This document shows, piece after piece, positions 7,066-13,762 of a stretch of 17,101 nucleotides of DNA. A program made the translations under genes and the position numbers. Position 1 is the stretch's first letter, and every line of letters starts with the position of its first letter. Origin of the DNA: Desulfovibrionales bacterium (GTDB lineage Bacteria; Desulfobacterota; Desulfovibrionia; Desulfovibrionales; Desulfomicrobiaceae). The stretch covers positions 1-17,101 of the forward strand of contig JAAYGZ010000178.1 in NCBI GenBank assembly GCA_012727515.1, written 5' to 3'. Under the pieces are notes generated by a model that had not been told where the DNA came from, made no database searches, and was given only the letters and a program-made list of their open reading frames with translations.

Positions 7066-7899
7066 CTATTCTTTTCCGGGTAATTTAAAATGAAATAAAA
7101 AATTGTCCACACTAAATGAGTCATGCTCGGGCATCTGGCGCTGCGCATCGGTCATAGCTTTGAACTGCGCAGGATCCCAGCTGCCAATGCGTCGATCAAG
7201 TGTTATTTCTACACGCCGATTCAATTTGCGATCTTCTGGAGTACGCTCCCCGGCCTTGGGGCGGAAACGCCCATATGCTTCCAGCCGCAATTTATCCGGC
7301 GGAATCCCTGTATCCAGAAAATACTGATATACTGTGGTCACCCGCTCCAGGGATAGTTTCCAGGAAAAATCCATACGCTCTCCGACTGGCGCAAGGTAAC
7401 CTGCATCCAACTCATCACGTCCGCTTCCGGTATGCCCGGACAAACCAAGTGGATATGAGCTTTCAGCCACTACTGGCCGCACTGCTTCGAGCAATGCACG
7501 TCCTTTGGGTGTCAATGCTGCCGAACCTGGCGCAAAAAGGCTCTCTCCATCAATGGCAATACGCTGGATAAAGCGGTCATACTCAAAGCGAAGATCCTGT
7601 GATTGGTCTTCCAGAACCCTGTTCTGAATAGCATCCAGGTCTTTGAATTGATTAATCGGCCCTGGCTCCACTGTTTTGGACGGATGGGTGGTCAGATCAT
7701 TCAGACTTGGCGCACCTGACCCAAATCGCCCTGAAACTGAGCCCAAAGCAATCTTACGTCGCTGGATATCTTGAGATGCCATGGACAAAAGCAACACAAA
7801 AAAAGTCAGCAGCAAGGTCATAAGGTCAGAAAAGGTCACCATCCATGCAGGCACCTCTTCACCTCCTCCTCCGCCAGAACTTTTCTTTTTTCGCTTCAT
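7066..7899 (-). CDS. MotB-like stator protein with divergent OmpA domain (first of two)
   Basis: The product is 277 residues. Lys- and Gly-rich residues 1-15 precede a MotB transmembrane helix (WMVTFSDLMTLLLTFFVLLL) with the ion-binding aspartate at Asp25. The OmpA-like domain (about 115-235) is recognisable by LFAPGSAALTPKGRALLEAV and NRRVEITL (NRR at 227-229). It is unusual in two ways: the GHTD motif reads GHTG (155-158), so the aspartate that binds diaminopimelate in OmpA-family domains is missing, and the loop after it is lengthened (about 159-182). A C-terminal tail of about 40 residues follows. GAGG four bases upstream supports the ATG at 7899, 23 bases after motA. It may form a heterodimer with the next MotB, or be an accessory stator protein; this is inference. 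OmpA-family protein is the safe name. Confidence 0.88.
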   Translation of the reverse strand: MKRKKKSSGGGGGEEVPAWMVTFSDLMTLLLTFFVLLLSMASQDIQRRKIALGSVSGRFGSGAPSLNDLTTHPSKTVEPGPINQFKDLDAIQNRVLEDQSQDLRFEYDRFIQRIAIDGESLFAPGSAALTPKGRALLEAVRPVVAESSYPLGLSGHTGSGRDELDAGYLAPVGERMDFSWKLSLERVTTVYQYFLDTGIPPDKLRLEAYGRFRPKAGERTPEDRKLNRRVEITLDRRIGSWDPAQFKAMTDAQRQMPEHDSFSVDNFLFHFKLPGKE

Positions 7900-7922
7900 A
7901 GCACCTCAGGCAAGCCGCCCCC

Positions 7923-8678
7923 TTAGTCGCTCGGCTTTCGACTCTTGGGGGGCAAATAGCTGTTGAGTTTTTCCTCAATAATACGCGGATTTTCTCCGCG
8001 TGAAAGACACATGACTCCTTCAATGATCATGCTGCGCAACAGCACCTCTTCTTTGCTGCGCGTCTTTAACTTGCCGGCCATGGGATTAAAAACCAAATTC
8101 GCCAGCACTGCGCCATAAAAGGTCGTAATCAGAGCCACAGCCATGGCCGGGCCAATGGTACTCGGATCATTCATGCTTTTAAGCATCAGCACCAAGCCGA
8201 TAACTGTTCCAATCATACCCATGGCCGGGGCCAGTCCGCCCAGGGCCAGCAACATATCTGCGCCATGACCATGCCGCTCTTCCAGATAGGCAATTTCGGT
8301 TTCCAGAATATCCTGGATAGCCTGTGGCTCCAGCCCATCCACAGTAAGCTGCAGGGCCTTGCGTAAAAAATCATCTTTGATTTCTTTTAACTGGGGTTCA
8401 AGAGAAAGAATGCCCTCTCGGCGAACTCTGGTAGCAAAGTCAACAAATTGACTGATAAGTTGGGTCGGCGTATCGCGCTTACATAAAAACGCATTTCTCA
8501 TCACAGCAATAAGACCAAGGATGTGATACACTGGATAGGTAATCAGTGCCCCGCCCAGTGTCCCGCCAAAAACAATAAGCACAGAAGGAAAATCCCAAAA
8601 CAACACAATATCACTGCCCATGGCACCAAAAACCAGGCCAAAGGCCAACAAAACACCGATGATGGTCGCCAAATCCAT
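7923..8678 (-). CDS. motA: Flagellar motor stator protein MotA, PomA-like
   Basis: MotA forms the ring of the stator in the inner membrane; ion flow through MotA/MotB drives rotation against FliG. The product is 251 residues, like Vibrio PomA and shorter than E. coli MotA (295). It starts MDLATIIG, has the first helix pair (about 5-20 and 30-48), a large cytoplasmic loop with charged residues (RVRREG, EERHGHG), and the second pair with GLAPAMGMIGTVIGL and IGPAMAVALITTFYGA. By my count Pro151, Thr158 and Thr186 fall at the same positions as in PomA, where the threonines are linked with sodium use; ion choice here is inferred. The ATG at 8678 has AGGAG (8691-8695) somewhat far upstream, 15 bases after the yggS stop. 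The two motB-like genes follow. Confidence 0.94.
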   Translation of the reverse strand: MDLATIIGVLLAFGLVFGAMGSDIVLFWDFPSVLIVFGGTLGGALITYPVYHILGLIAVMRNAFLCKRDTPTQLISQFVDFATRVRREGILSLEPQLKEIKDDFLRKALQLTVDGLEPQAIQDILETEIAYLEERHGHGADMLLALGGLAPAMGMIGTVIGLVLMLKSMNDPSTIGPAMAVALITTFYGAVLANLVFNPMAGKLKTRSKEEVLLRSMIIEGVMCLSRGENPRIIEEKLNSYLPPKSRKPSD

Positions 8679-8693
8679 ATGTTATGCTGTCTC

Positions 8694-9392
8694 CTACGCT
8701 AGACTACATCGTGGCCCAAAAATTCGTGTCCCAATGCGTACCAAAGTAGCACCCTCGGCAATAGCAGCTTCAAAATCTCCGGTCATGCCCATGGAAAGTT
8801 CAGGCAGTGCAAGCCCATAGTCACGTTCCAGCGTATCGCGCAGCAAACGTAATCGGGCAAAATATGGCTTGGCCCGCTCAGGATCATCAAAAAATGGGGG
8901 CATGAGCATAAGCCCTTGCCAGCGAATCCATGCAGACCCAGCCAGAAATTCCGCCAAAGGAGCAAGATCAGCCAGGGCAATGCCGGTTTTTTGTGGCTCC
9001 TGAGCTAGATTGACCTGAACCAGGACAGGCTGAACCACGCCCTGCCGCATGGCTCTGTTATGCATAATATGCGCCAGTTCAAGAGAATCAAGACTGTGCA
9101 CAAGAGCAAAGTTCCCGACCACATGACGTACCTTGTTGCGCTGCACATGGCCAATAAAATGCCAGGAAATATCTGCTGGAAGCTCAGTCATTTTGGCTCG
9201 TGCTTCCTGGGCATAACTTTCACCAAAAATACGCTGGCCAGCCGTGTACAGTGCATGAATGGCTGCGGCAGAGTGAAATTTAGACACAGCTACCAGGCGT
9301 ACATCCTGAGGACTGCGCCCAGAAGCCTGAGCTGCCTGAGCCATATCCTGCAAAACAGCCTGCCACTGTTCAAGAATAAACTGCGTGTCCAT
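8694..9392 (-). CDS. yggS: YggS/PLPBP-family pyridoxal-phosphate homeostasis protein
   Basis: This 232-residue cytosolic protein binds pyridoxal 5'-phosphate without known catalysis and buffers PLP and amino-acid pools. It has the fold of the alanine racemase N-terminal domain. The PLP lysine is Lys38 in LVAVSKFHS. Further family motifs are IFGESYAQEA, WHFIGHVQRNKVRH, VQVNLAQEPQKTG, and the phosphate-binding end LSMGMTGDFEAAIAEGATLV followed by RIGTRIFG. The ATG at 9392 is preferred; the frame runs on to a TTG at 9413, which would overlap era by 11 bases. Neither start has a strong ribosome binding site. It lies ten bases after era and 15 before motA, so it is probably co-transcribed with both. 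In many proteobacteria yggS sits near proC or pilT instead. Confidence 0.93.
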   Translation of the reverse strand: MDTQFILEQWQAVLQDMAQAAQASGRSPQDVRLVAVSKFHSAAAIHALYTAGQRIFGESYAQEARAKMTELPADISWHFIGHVQRNKVRHVVGNFALVHSLDSLELAHIMHNRAMRQGVVQPVLVQVNLAQEPQKTGIALADLAPLAEFLAGSAWIRWQGLMLMPPFFDDPERAKPYFARLRLLRDTLERDYGLALPELSMGMTGDFEAAIAEGATLVRIGTRIFGPRCSLA

Positions 9393-9402
9393 GTACTTTA
9401 GC

Positions 9403-10320
9403 TTATGCCCCAAGGCCCAGGGAAGTCATGAACTGACCATCCTCGGTCCATCCTTCACGCACCTTGACCCACAGTTCCAGATGCACTTTTGTTCCAAGTA
9501 ATTGTTTAAGCTCATGACGGGCTTTCTGCCCCACCTGCTTCAAGGTTGCACCCTGGCGACCTACAATCATGCCTTTGTGGTTTGACCGGGCCGCGTAAAT
9601 GGTCGCATGGATAAGAGTTTGGTTGTGCTCAGGCATTTCTTCCCATTCCTCAATATCTACTGCGATATGATAGGGCAGCTCCTGACTTAGGGCCAGAAAA
9701 AGCTTTTCGCGGATAATTTCAGCAGCTAAAAAGCGCACAGGAGCTGTACTGAGCTGATCTTCCGGAAAAAGAGGCGGACTCAGCGGTAAAAAATTTCGCA
9801 CCACAGCCAGGATGCGCTCTATGCCATCTCCGGTGCGTGCAGAAAGTGGAATCAGCTCTGCATCAGGCCAACGCTGACCACACACAGCAAGGAGATCAAG
9901 CAAAAGTTGCTTGGGTTTGACCAGGTCAATTTTATTCAGGGCAAGAGCCAAGGGCAGGCCCGATGCTTGTAATCTGTCAACCATAGGACGCATATCACGC
10001 TGCAAGGCCGCATCATGGCCAGCGTATTTGGCAGCATCTAAAAAAAGAAGCACTCCGTGGGCCTGGCCCAGAGCTGCCCAGGCAGCATCCACAAGAAAGC
10101 GGTTTAATTTACCCCGAGGCGTGTGCACTCCAGGAGTATCCAAAAAAACAATCTGCTCTTCGGGCGTGGTATAAATTCCAGTAATACTGGTGCGCGTGGT
10201 CTGAGGTTTGGGAGAGACAATGGCGATTTTTTCTCCCAGCACGGTATTCAGAAACGTAGATTTTCCGGCATTGGGCGGCCCGATCAAAGCAATATATCCA
10301 GCACGAAATAAACTATCCAT
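9403..10320 (-). CDS. era: GTPase Era
   Basis: Era is an essential GTPase that binds the 3' end of 16S rRNA and guides 30S subunit maturation. The product is 305 residues (E. coli 301). The G domain has G1 GPPNAGKS (14-21), switch/G2 PQTTRTSITGIY, G3 DTPG (61-64), G4 NKID (129-132) and G5 SAR (160-162). The C-terminal KH domain has the GxxG loop in GMIVGRQGATLK (250-261). The ATG at 10320 was chosen because AGGA lies eight bases upstream; an in-frame ATG at 10329 overlaps that site. era heads the long minus-strand block and is followed by yggS ten bases later. It is divergent from topA. Confidence 0.97.
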   Translation of the reverse strand: MDSLFRAGYIALIGPPNAGKSTFLNTVLGEKIAIVSPKPQTTRTSITGIYTTPEEQIVFLDTPGVHTPRGKLNRFLVDAAWAALGQAHGVLLFLDAAKYAGHDAALQRDMRPMVDRLQASGLPLALALNKIDLVKPKQLLLDLLAVCGQRWPDAELIPLSARTGDGIERILAVVRNFLPLSPPLFPEDQLSTAPVRFLAAEIIREKLFLALSQELPYHIAVDIEEWEEMPEHNQTLIHATIYAARSNHKGMIVGRQGATLKQVGQKARHELKQLLGTKVHLELWVKVREGWTEDGQFMTSLGLGA

Positions 10321-10339
10321 GGTGCACATCCTGACAAAG

Positions 10340-10368
10340 TGTATATAATAAAATCAGGGTAATATCAT
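10340..10368 (-). promoter_or_regulatory. Possible promoter for era
   Basis: On the minus strand ATGATA (10363-10368, four of six matches to TTGACA) and TATACA (10340-10345, four of six to TATAAT) are separated by exactly 17 bases, placing a start about ten bases before the first era ATG. On the plus strand the same spot contains a perfect TATAAT (10344-10349) without a -35 match. The whole 135-base era/topA gap is AT-rich on the era side. This is a pattern match only. Confidence 0.3.
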
Positions 10369-10455
10369 GTATTTCTATGTTTGAGGCTCTGGAATTTCCG
10401 CCCCAAGTTTATCCTTGCCCTGCGCTTCTGAATCTGGATATAGGCCCCACACATT

Positions 10456-12699
10456 ATGGGCAAGGACTTAATCATCGTTGAATCACCCGCAAAAATAAAA
10501 ACCATAAAAAAGTTTTTAGGCAGCGGATATGAAGTGGAAGCCTCGGTCGGGCATGTGCGTGATTTGCCAGCCAAGACCCTGGGCGTGGACGAAGACCACG
10601 ATTTTGCGCCAGACTATCAGATTATTCCCGGCAAGGTCAAAGTCGTCAATAAGCTTAAATCTGCGGCCAAACAGGCTGAGACAGTCTATTTGGCGCCAGA
10701 CCCTGACCGCGAAGGCGAAGCCATTGCCTGGCATGTGGCTGAACTCATTCATAAGGCAAACACAAATATCAAGCGCATTCAGTTTAATGAAATCACTGCC
10801 AAAGCTGTGCGCGAGGCCCTGGCCAACCCCACTGAACTGCGCAAGCCCTTGTTTGACTCCCAACAGGCCAGGCGCATTCTTGATCGTTTGGTTGGCTATA
10901 AAATTTCTCCATTGCTCTGGAAAAAGGTCAAGCGCGGCTTGTCAGCAGGACGAGTCCAGTCCGTGGCCCTGCGGCTTATTGTGGACCGCGAGCGCGAACG
11001 CCAGGCTTTTGTTTCTGAAGAGTATTGGATTTTTTCCGTTACAGTGCACGGCCAAACGCCTCCTGCATTTTCCGCAGAACTCTGGAAAGTGGACGGTGAA
11101 AAACCACACATTGGTTCTGAGCACGAGGCCACGGCTCTGCGCAACCGTTTGGCAGGCCAGACCTTTCAGGTGCATGAGGTTGTACAAAAAGAACGCCAGC
11201 GTCAGCCCCGGCCACCGTTTATCACCTCCACCTTGCAGCAAGACGCCAGCACCAGGCTTGGCTTTAATGCCAAGCGAACCATGTCTGTGGCCCAGCGCCT
11301 CTATGAAGGCGTGGACCTGGGCGAACGAGGCATCACCGCCCTTATTACCTACATGCGTACAGACTCGGTACGTGTCTCTGATGAAGCGCGCGATAGTGCC
11401 AAGGCCTGGATTACCAATACACTCGGCTCTGAGTATTATCCAAAAACTCCGCGCATCTATAAAACAAAAGGCAGTGCCCAGGATGCTCATGAGGCTATCC
11501 GCCCTGTTGACCCAGGCCTGACCCCGGAAGAAATCCAGCATCTTCTGCCACCTGAACAGTTTAAGCTGTATCGTTTGATTTGGCAGCGCTTTATGGCCTC
11601 GCAAATGGCCTCGGCTCGTTTTTGGGATACCATTGTTACGCTCCAAAGTGGCCCGGCCCTGTGGAGAGCCAAGGGTGAACAACTCATTTTTCCTGGATTT
11701 TTACGTCTGTGGCCACAAAAATCAGATGATCAGGCTGAAGATCTGCCACCTTTGGCAAAAGGCCAGGAACTGATCCTGGACAAACTCAATACAGAACAAA
11801 AGTTCACCCAGCCCCCGGCACGATTTTCAGAAGCCTCGCTGGTACACAAACTGGAAGAACTGGGCATTGGCCGCCCATCCACCTATGCTGCCATTATTTC
11901 CACTCTTACTGACCGCGATTATGTGCATCTGGAGGACAAGCATTTTCAGCCCACAGACCTGGGCGTTGTTGTTTGCGATCTCCTGGTGGAGCATTTTGCA
12001 CAGCTTATGGATGTGGGCTTTACGGCTCGCATGGAACAAGAGCTGGACCGTGTGGCAGAAGGCAGTGCTGATTGGGTGGCGCTGCTCAAGGAATTTACCC
12101 GCGATTTTGATCCGGCCCTGGAAAAAGCAAAGGCTGACATGGCCCAACTCAAAGCTGGCATGGACACAGGCCTTAGCTGTCCGGAATGCGCCGCAGGTAA
12201 TCTTGTGGTCAAATTTGGCAAAAACGGAACATTTCTGGCGTGCAGTCAGTACCCGACATGCTCTTTTACCAGCAACTATACGCGCTCACCTGATGGAGAG
12301 ATCATCATAAGCAAGGATGATCCAGCCCAAGAGCTTGGGCCTTGCCCGCAGTGCAAAACAGGGCGGCTGGTCATCAAGAAAACCCGTGCCGGCGGACGTT
12401 TTGTGGCCTGCTCAGCCTATCCTGATTGCCGCTACGCCACATCCATCAGCACAGGGGTTCCCTGCCCTCAAGAAGGCTGCACCGGCGAGTTGGTTGAAAA
12501 ATCCAGCCGCAGGGGCAAGGTCTTTTATTCGTGCAGCACCTATCCAGCCTGTACGTTTGCGCTCTGGGACTATCCCGTGGCCAAGCCCTGCCCATTATGC
12601 GCATCCAAAATCCTGGTCCGCAAAGAAACCAAGGCCAGGGGAGTTCACCTGGCCTGTCCGGTCAAAGAGTGCGGCTACTGGGAAAAAACAGGGGACTAA
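10456..12699 (+). CDS. topA: DNA topoisomerase I (type IA) with four C-terminal zinc fingers
   Basis: TopA relaxes negative supercoils by nicking one strand and passing the other through. The product is 747 residues. The TOPRIM domain has Glu9 in IIVESPAK and the metal-binding DPDREGE (Asp82, Asp84, Glu86). The active-site Tyr299 lies in ITYMRTDS. Other family blocks are RRILDRLVGYKISPLLW, GLSAGRVQSVAL, AHEAIRP and LGIGRPSTYA. The C terminus has four Cys4 zinc fingers: Cys575/578/596/602, 630/633/652/658, 670/675/693/699 and 712/715/734/739; the third has a CxxxxC first pair and the last a shorter second pair. The start codon lacks a clear ribosome binding site; TTGCCC (10415-10420) and TATAGG (10439-10444), 18 bases apart, would give a very short leader. 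The gene converges on the DUF2156 gene with a four-base overlap. Confidence 0.97.
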   Translation: MGKDLIIVESPAKIKTIKKFLGSGYEVEASVGHVRDLPAKTLGVDEDHDFAPDYQIIPGKVKVVNKLKSAAKQAETVYLAPDPDREGEAIAWHVAELIHKANTNIKRIQFNEITAKAVREALANPTELRKPLFDSQQARRILDRLVGYKISPLLWKKVKRGLSAGRVQSVALRLIVDRERERQAFVSEEYWIFSVTVHGQTPPAFSAELWKVDGEKPHIGSEHEATALRNRLAGQTFQVHEVVQKERQRQPRPPFITSTLQQDASTRLGFNAKRTMSVAQRLYEGVDLGERGITALITYMRTDSVRVSDEARDSAKAWITNTLGSEYYPKTPRIYKTKGSAQDAHEAIRPVDPGLTPEEIQHLLPPEQFKLYRLIWQRFMASQMASARFWDTIVTLQSGPALWRAKGEQLIFPGFLRLWPQKSDDQAEDLPPLAKGQELILDKLNTEQKFTQPPARFSEASLVHKLEELGIGRPSTYAAIISTLTDRDYVHLEDKHFQPTDLGVVVCDLLVEHFAQLMDVGFTARMEQELDRVAEGSADWVALLKEFTRDFDPALEKAKADMAQLKAGMDTGLSCPECAAGNLVVKFGKNGTFLACSQYPTCSFTSNYTRSPDGEIIISKDDPAQELGPCPQCKTGRLVIKKTRAGGRFVACSAYPDCRYATSISTGVPCPQEGCTGELVEKSSRRGKVFYSCSTYPACTFALWDYPVAKPCPLCASKILVRKETKARGVHLACPVKECGYWEKTGD

Positions 12700-13583
12700 T
12701 CCAGATTTCCTTTCAGGCAAACGCGATATTTTTTTAGAAAATCCGCTGGATTATAACTCAGCTTGGCTTTGCGCAAGCCTTCATCGCCCAAGTCCTGCTC
12801 ACGATTCACCCACTGAAATCCCTGGCAGCATTCATGCAGAAACATTTGATTGATCGCCTGGTACACGCCCTTGAATTGTGGGCAGCCTTTTTCAAAATGG
12901 ATAACCACAGAGTGATCATCAAGAGCTTCAGCAATGGTGTAAGCAATCATTTTCTCATCAACCACCAGCCCTGCTCCAAGTAAGCCTGGAAGATCAGACC
13001 AGTCGTGCATAATTTTAATAATGGCCCGGTTCTCAGCATTGAGCGTTTGATCATTTTCCGTATCACGCCAGAGAAACCAGTCTGTTTGCAAGGCCAGAGC
13101 GCATTCAACTGTTTTTTCATCCAGCAGCACAAACTTTGCCTCATAATCACGCATAAACTGATTGAGTAAGTTTTTTTTCTTGTGAAATTTCCGGCCCTTG
13201 AGTTCGATCAATTCATGCACATCATATAAATAATCCCAGTGTTCCCGACATTCGCGGGTCTGAATACCTGGCAGGCGTTGTTCCCAGATACGCTGAAGAT
13301 TTTCAGGAATCCGAATAAAACAAACATCCTGGGGTAAAATCTCGCAAAAGGCTTCCCAATCAATCTGCTCCCAGTTGCCAACAGGTGCCCAGTACATTGT
13401 GTGTGGGATGGTCTGGCGCAAAAGCACATACGAGTCACAAAAGGCCCATTCCAGGCCATATTCTTTGCCCCAGCCCCATAGATTAACAAAACTATAGTCA
13501 GAAGGTTTTTGGGAACATGCGGCAAAATACCGCCGATACTCAGCCTGATTATGCAAAGACAGAGAAGAAAAATGAATATCCAT
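12696..13583 (-). CDS. DUF2156 (phosphatidylglycerol lysyltransferase C-terminal-like) protein
   Basis: The 295-residue product matches the DUF2156/LPG_synthase_C family as I recall it: a cytosolic protein with two GNAT-like halves, related to the catalytic part of MprF but without its membrane flippase. The strongest sign is the C-terminal block QWVNREQDLGDEGLRKAKLS followed by YNPADFLKKY. N-terminal SDYSFVNLWGWGKEYG and the central KGRKFHKKKNLLNQF also fit. No transmembrane segment or signal peptide is seen, so aminoacyl transfer to a lipid is not shown; the substrate is unknown. The ATG at 13583 follows CAGG. A good minus-strand promoter lies about 125 bases upstream. The stop overlaps that of topA (12696-12699), the two genes sharing bases of their stop codons. 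Confidence 0.8.
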   Translation of the reverse strand: MDIHFSSLSLHNQAEYRRYFAACSQKPSDYSFVNLWGWGKEYGLEWAFCDSYVLLRQTIPHTMYWAPVGNWEQIDWEAFCEILPQDVCFIRIPENLQRIWEQRLPGIQTRECREHWDYLYDVHELIELKGRKFHKKKNLLNQFMRDYEAKFVLLDEKTVECALALQTDWFLWRDTENDQTLNAENRAIIKIMHDWSDLPGLLGAGLVVDEKMIAYTIAEALDDHSVVIHFEKGCPQFKGVYQAINQMFLHECCQGFQWVNREQDLGDEGLRKAKLSYNPADFLKKYRVCLKGNLD

Positions 13584-13762
13584 ACCTGGTTCCGTTAAAA
13601 ATAAAGGAAAGAACGCGCAGACGCTTTGCGCAAGATTGATAATGATTACACTGTGTTTTTGCCATAAAAAGCAAAGAAATTAAATATATTGCAGTAAAAA
13701 GAAAACAACTATAGTCATACACTCACTTTCGTCAACATGTAACAGCCCCTGATTTTATATTC
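13584..13762. promoter_or_regulatory. AT-rich divergent region between the DUF2156 gene and recJ
   Basis: These 179 bases hold the control signals for two divergent genes and no gene of their own. Visible elements are a strong sigma-70-like promoter facing left (13708-13735), a palindrome ACTATAGT (13708-13715) that gives a -10-like hexamer on both strands, a Fur-box-like sequence (13637-13651), and a small inverted repeat GCGCA/TGCGC (13615-13631). recJ has no visible Shine-Dalgarno sequence before its ATG. Confidence 0.5.
13708..13735 (-). promoter_or_regulatory. Sigma-70-like promoter for the DUF2156 gene
   Basis: On the minus strand TTGACG (13730-13735, five of six matches to TTGACA) is followed after 16 bases by TATAGT (13708-13713, five of six matches to TATAAT). 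Transcription would start near 13701 and give a leader of about 118 bases before the ATG at 13583. It is the best promoter match I found in the window. The -10 is part of the palindrome ACTATAGT, so a leftward and a rightward polymerase would compete for the same bases. Confidence 0.55.

Noticed and set aside
7103..7571. Plus-strand open frames antisense to the first motB-like gene
   Set aside because: They are antisense shadows without domains; the minus-strand product has clear MotB and OmpA motifs.
10529..11521. 330-codon open frame on the plus strand, out of frame with topA
   Set aside because: It is a shifted reading of topA; the in-frame product has every topoisomerase motif and this one has none.
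10942..11682. 246-codon open frame on the minus strand inside topA
   Set aside because: It lies wholly antisense to the conserved catalytic core of topA, shows no recognisable domain, and is explained by codon bias of the real gene.
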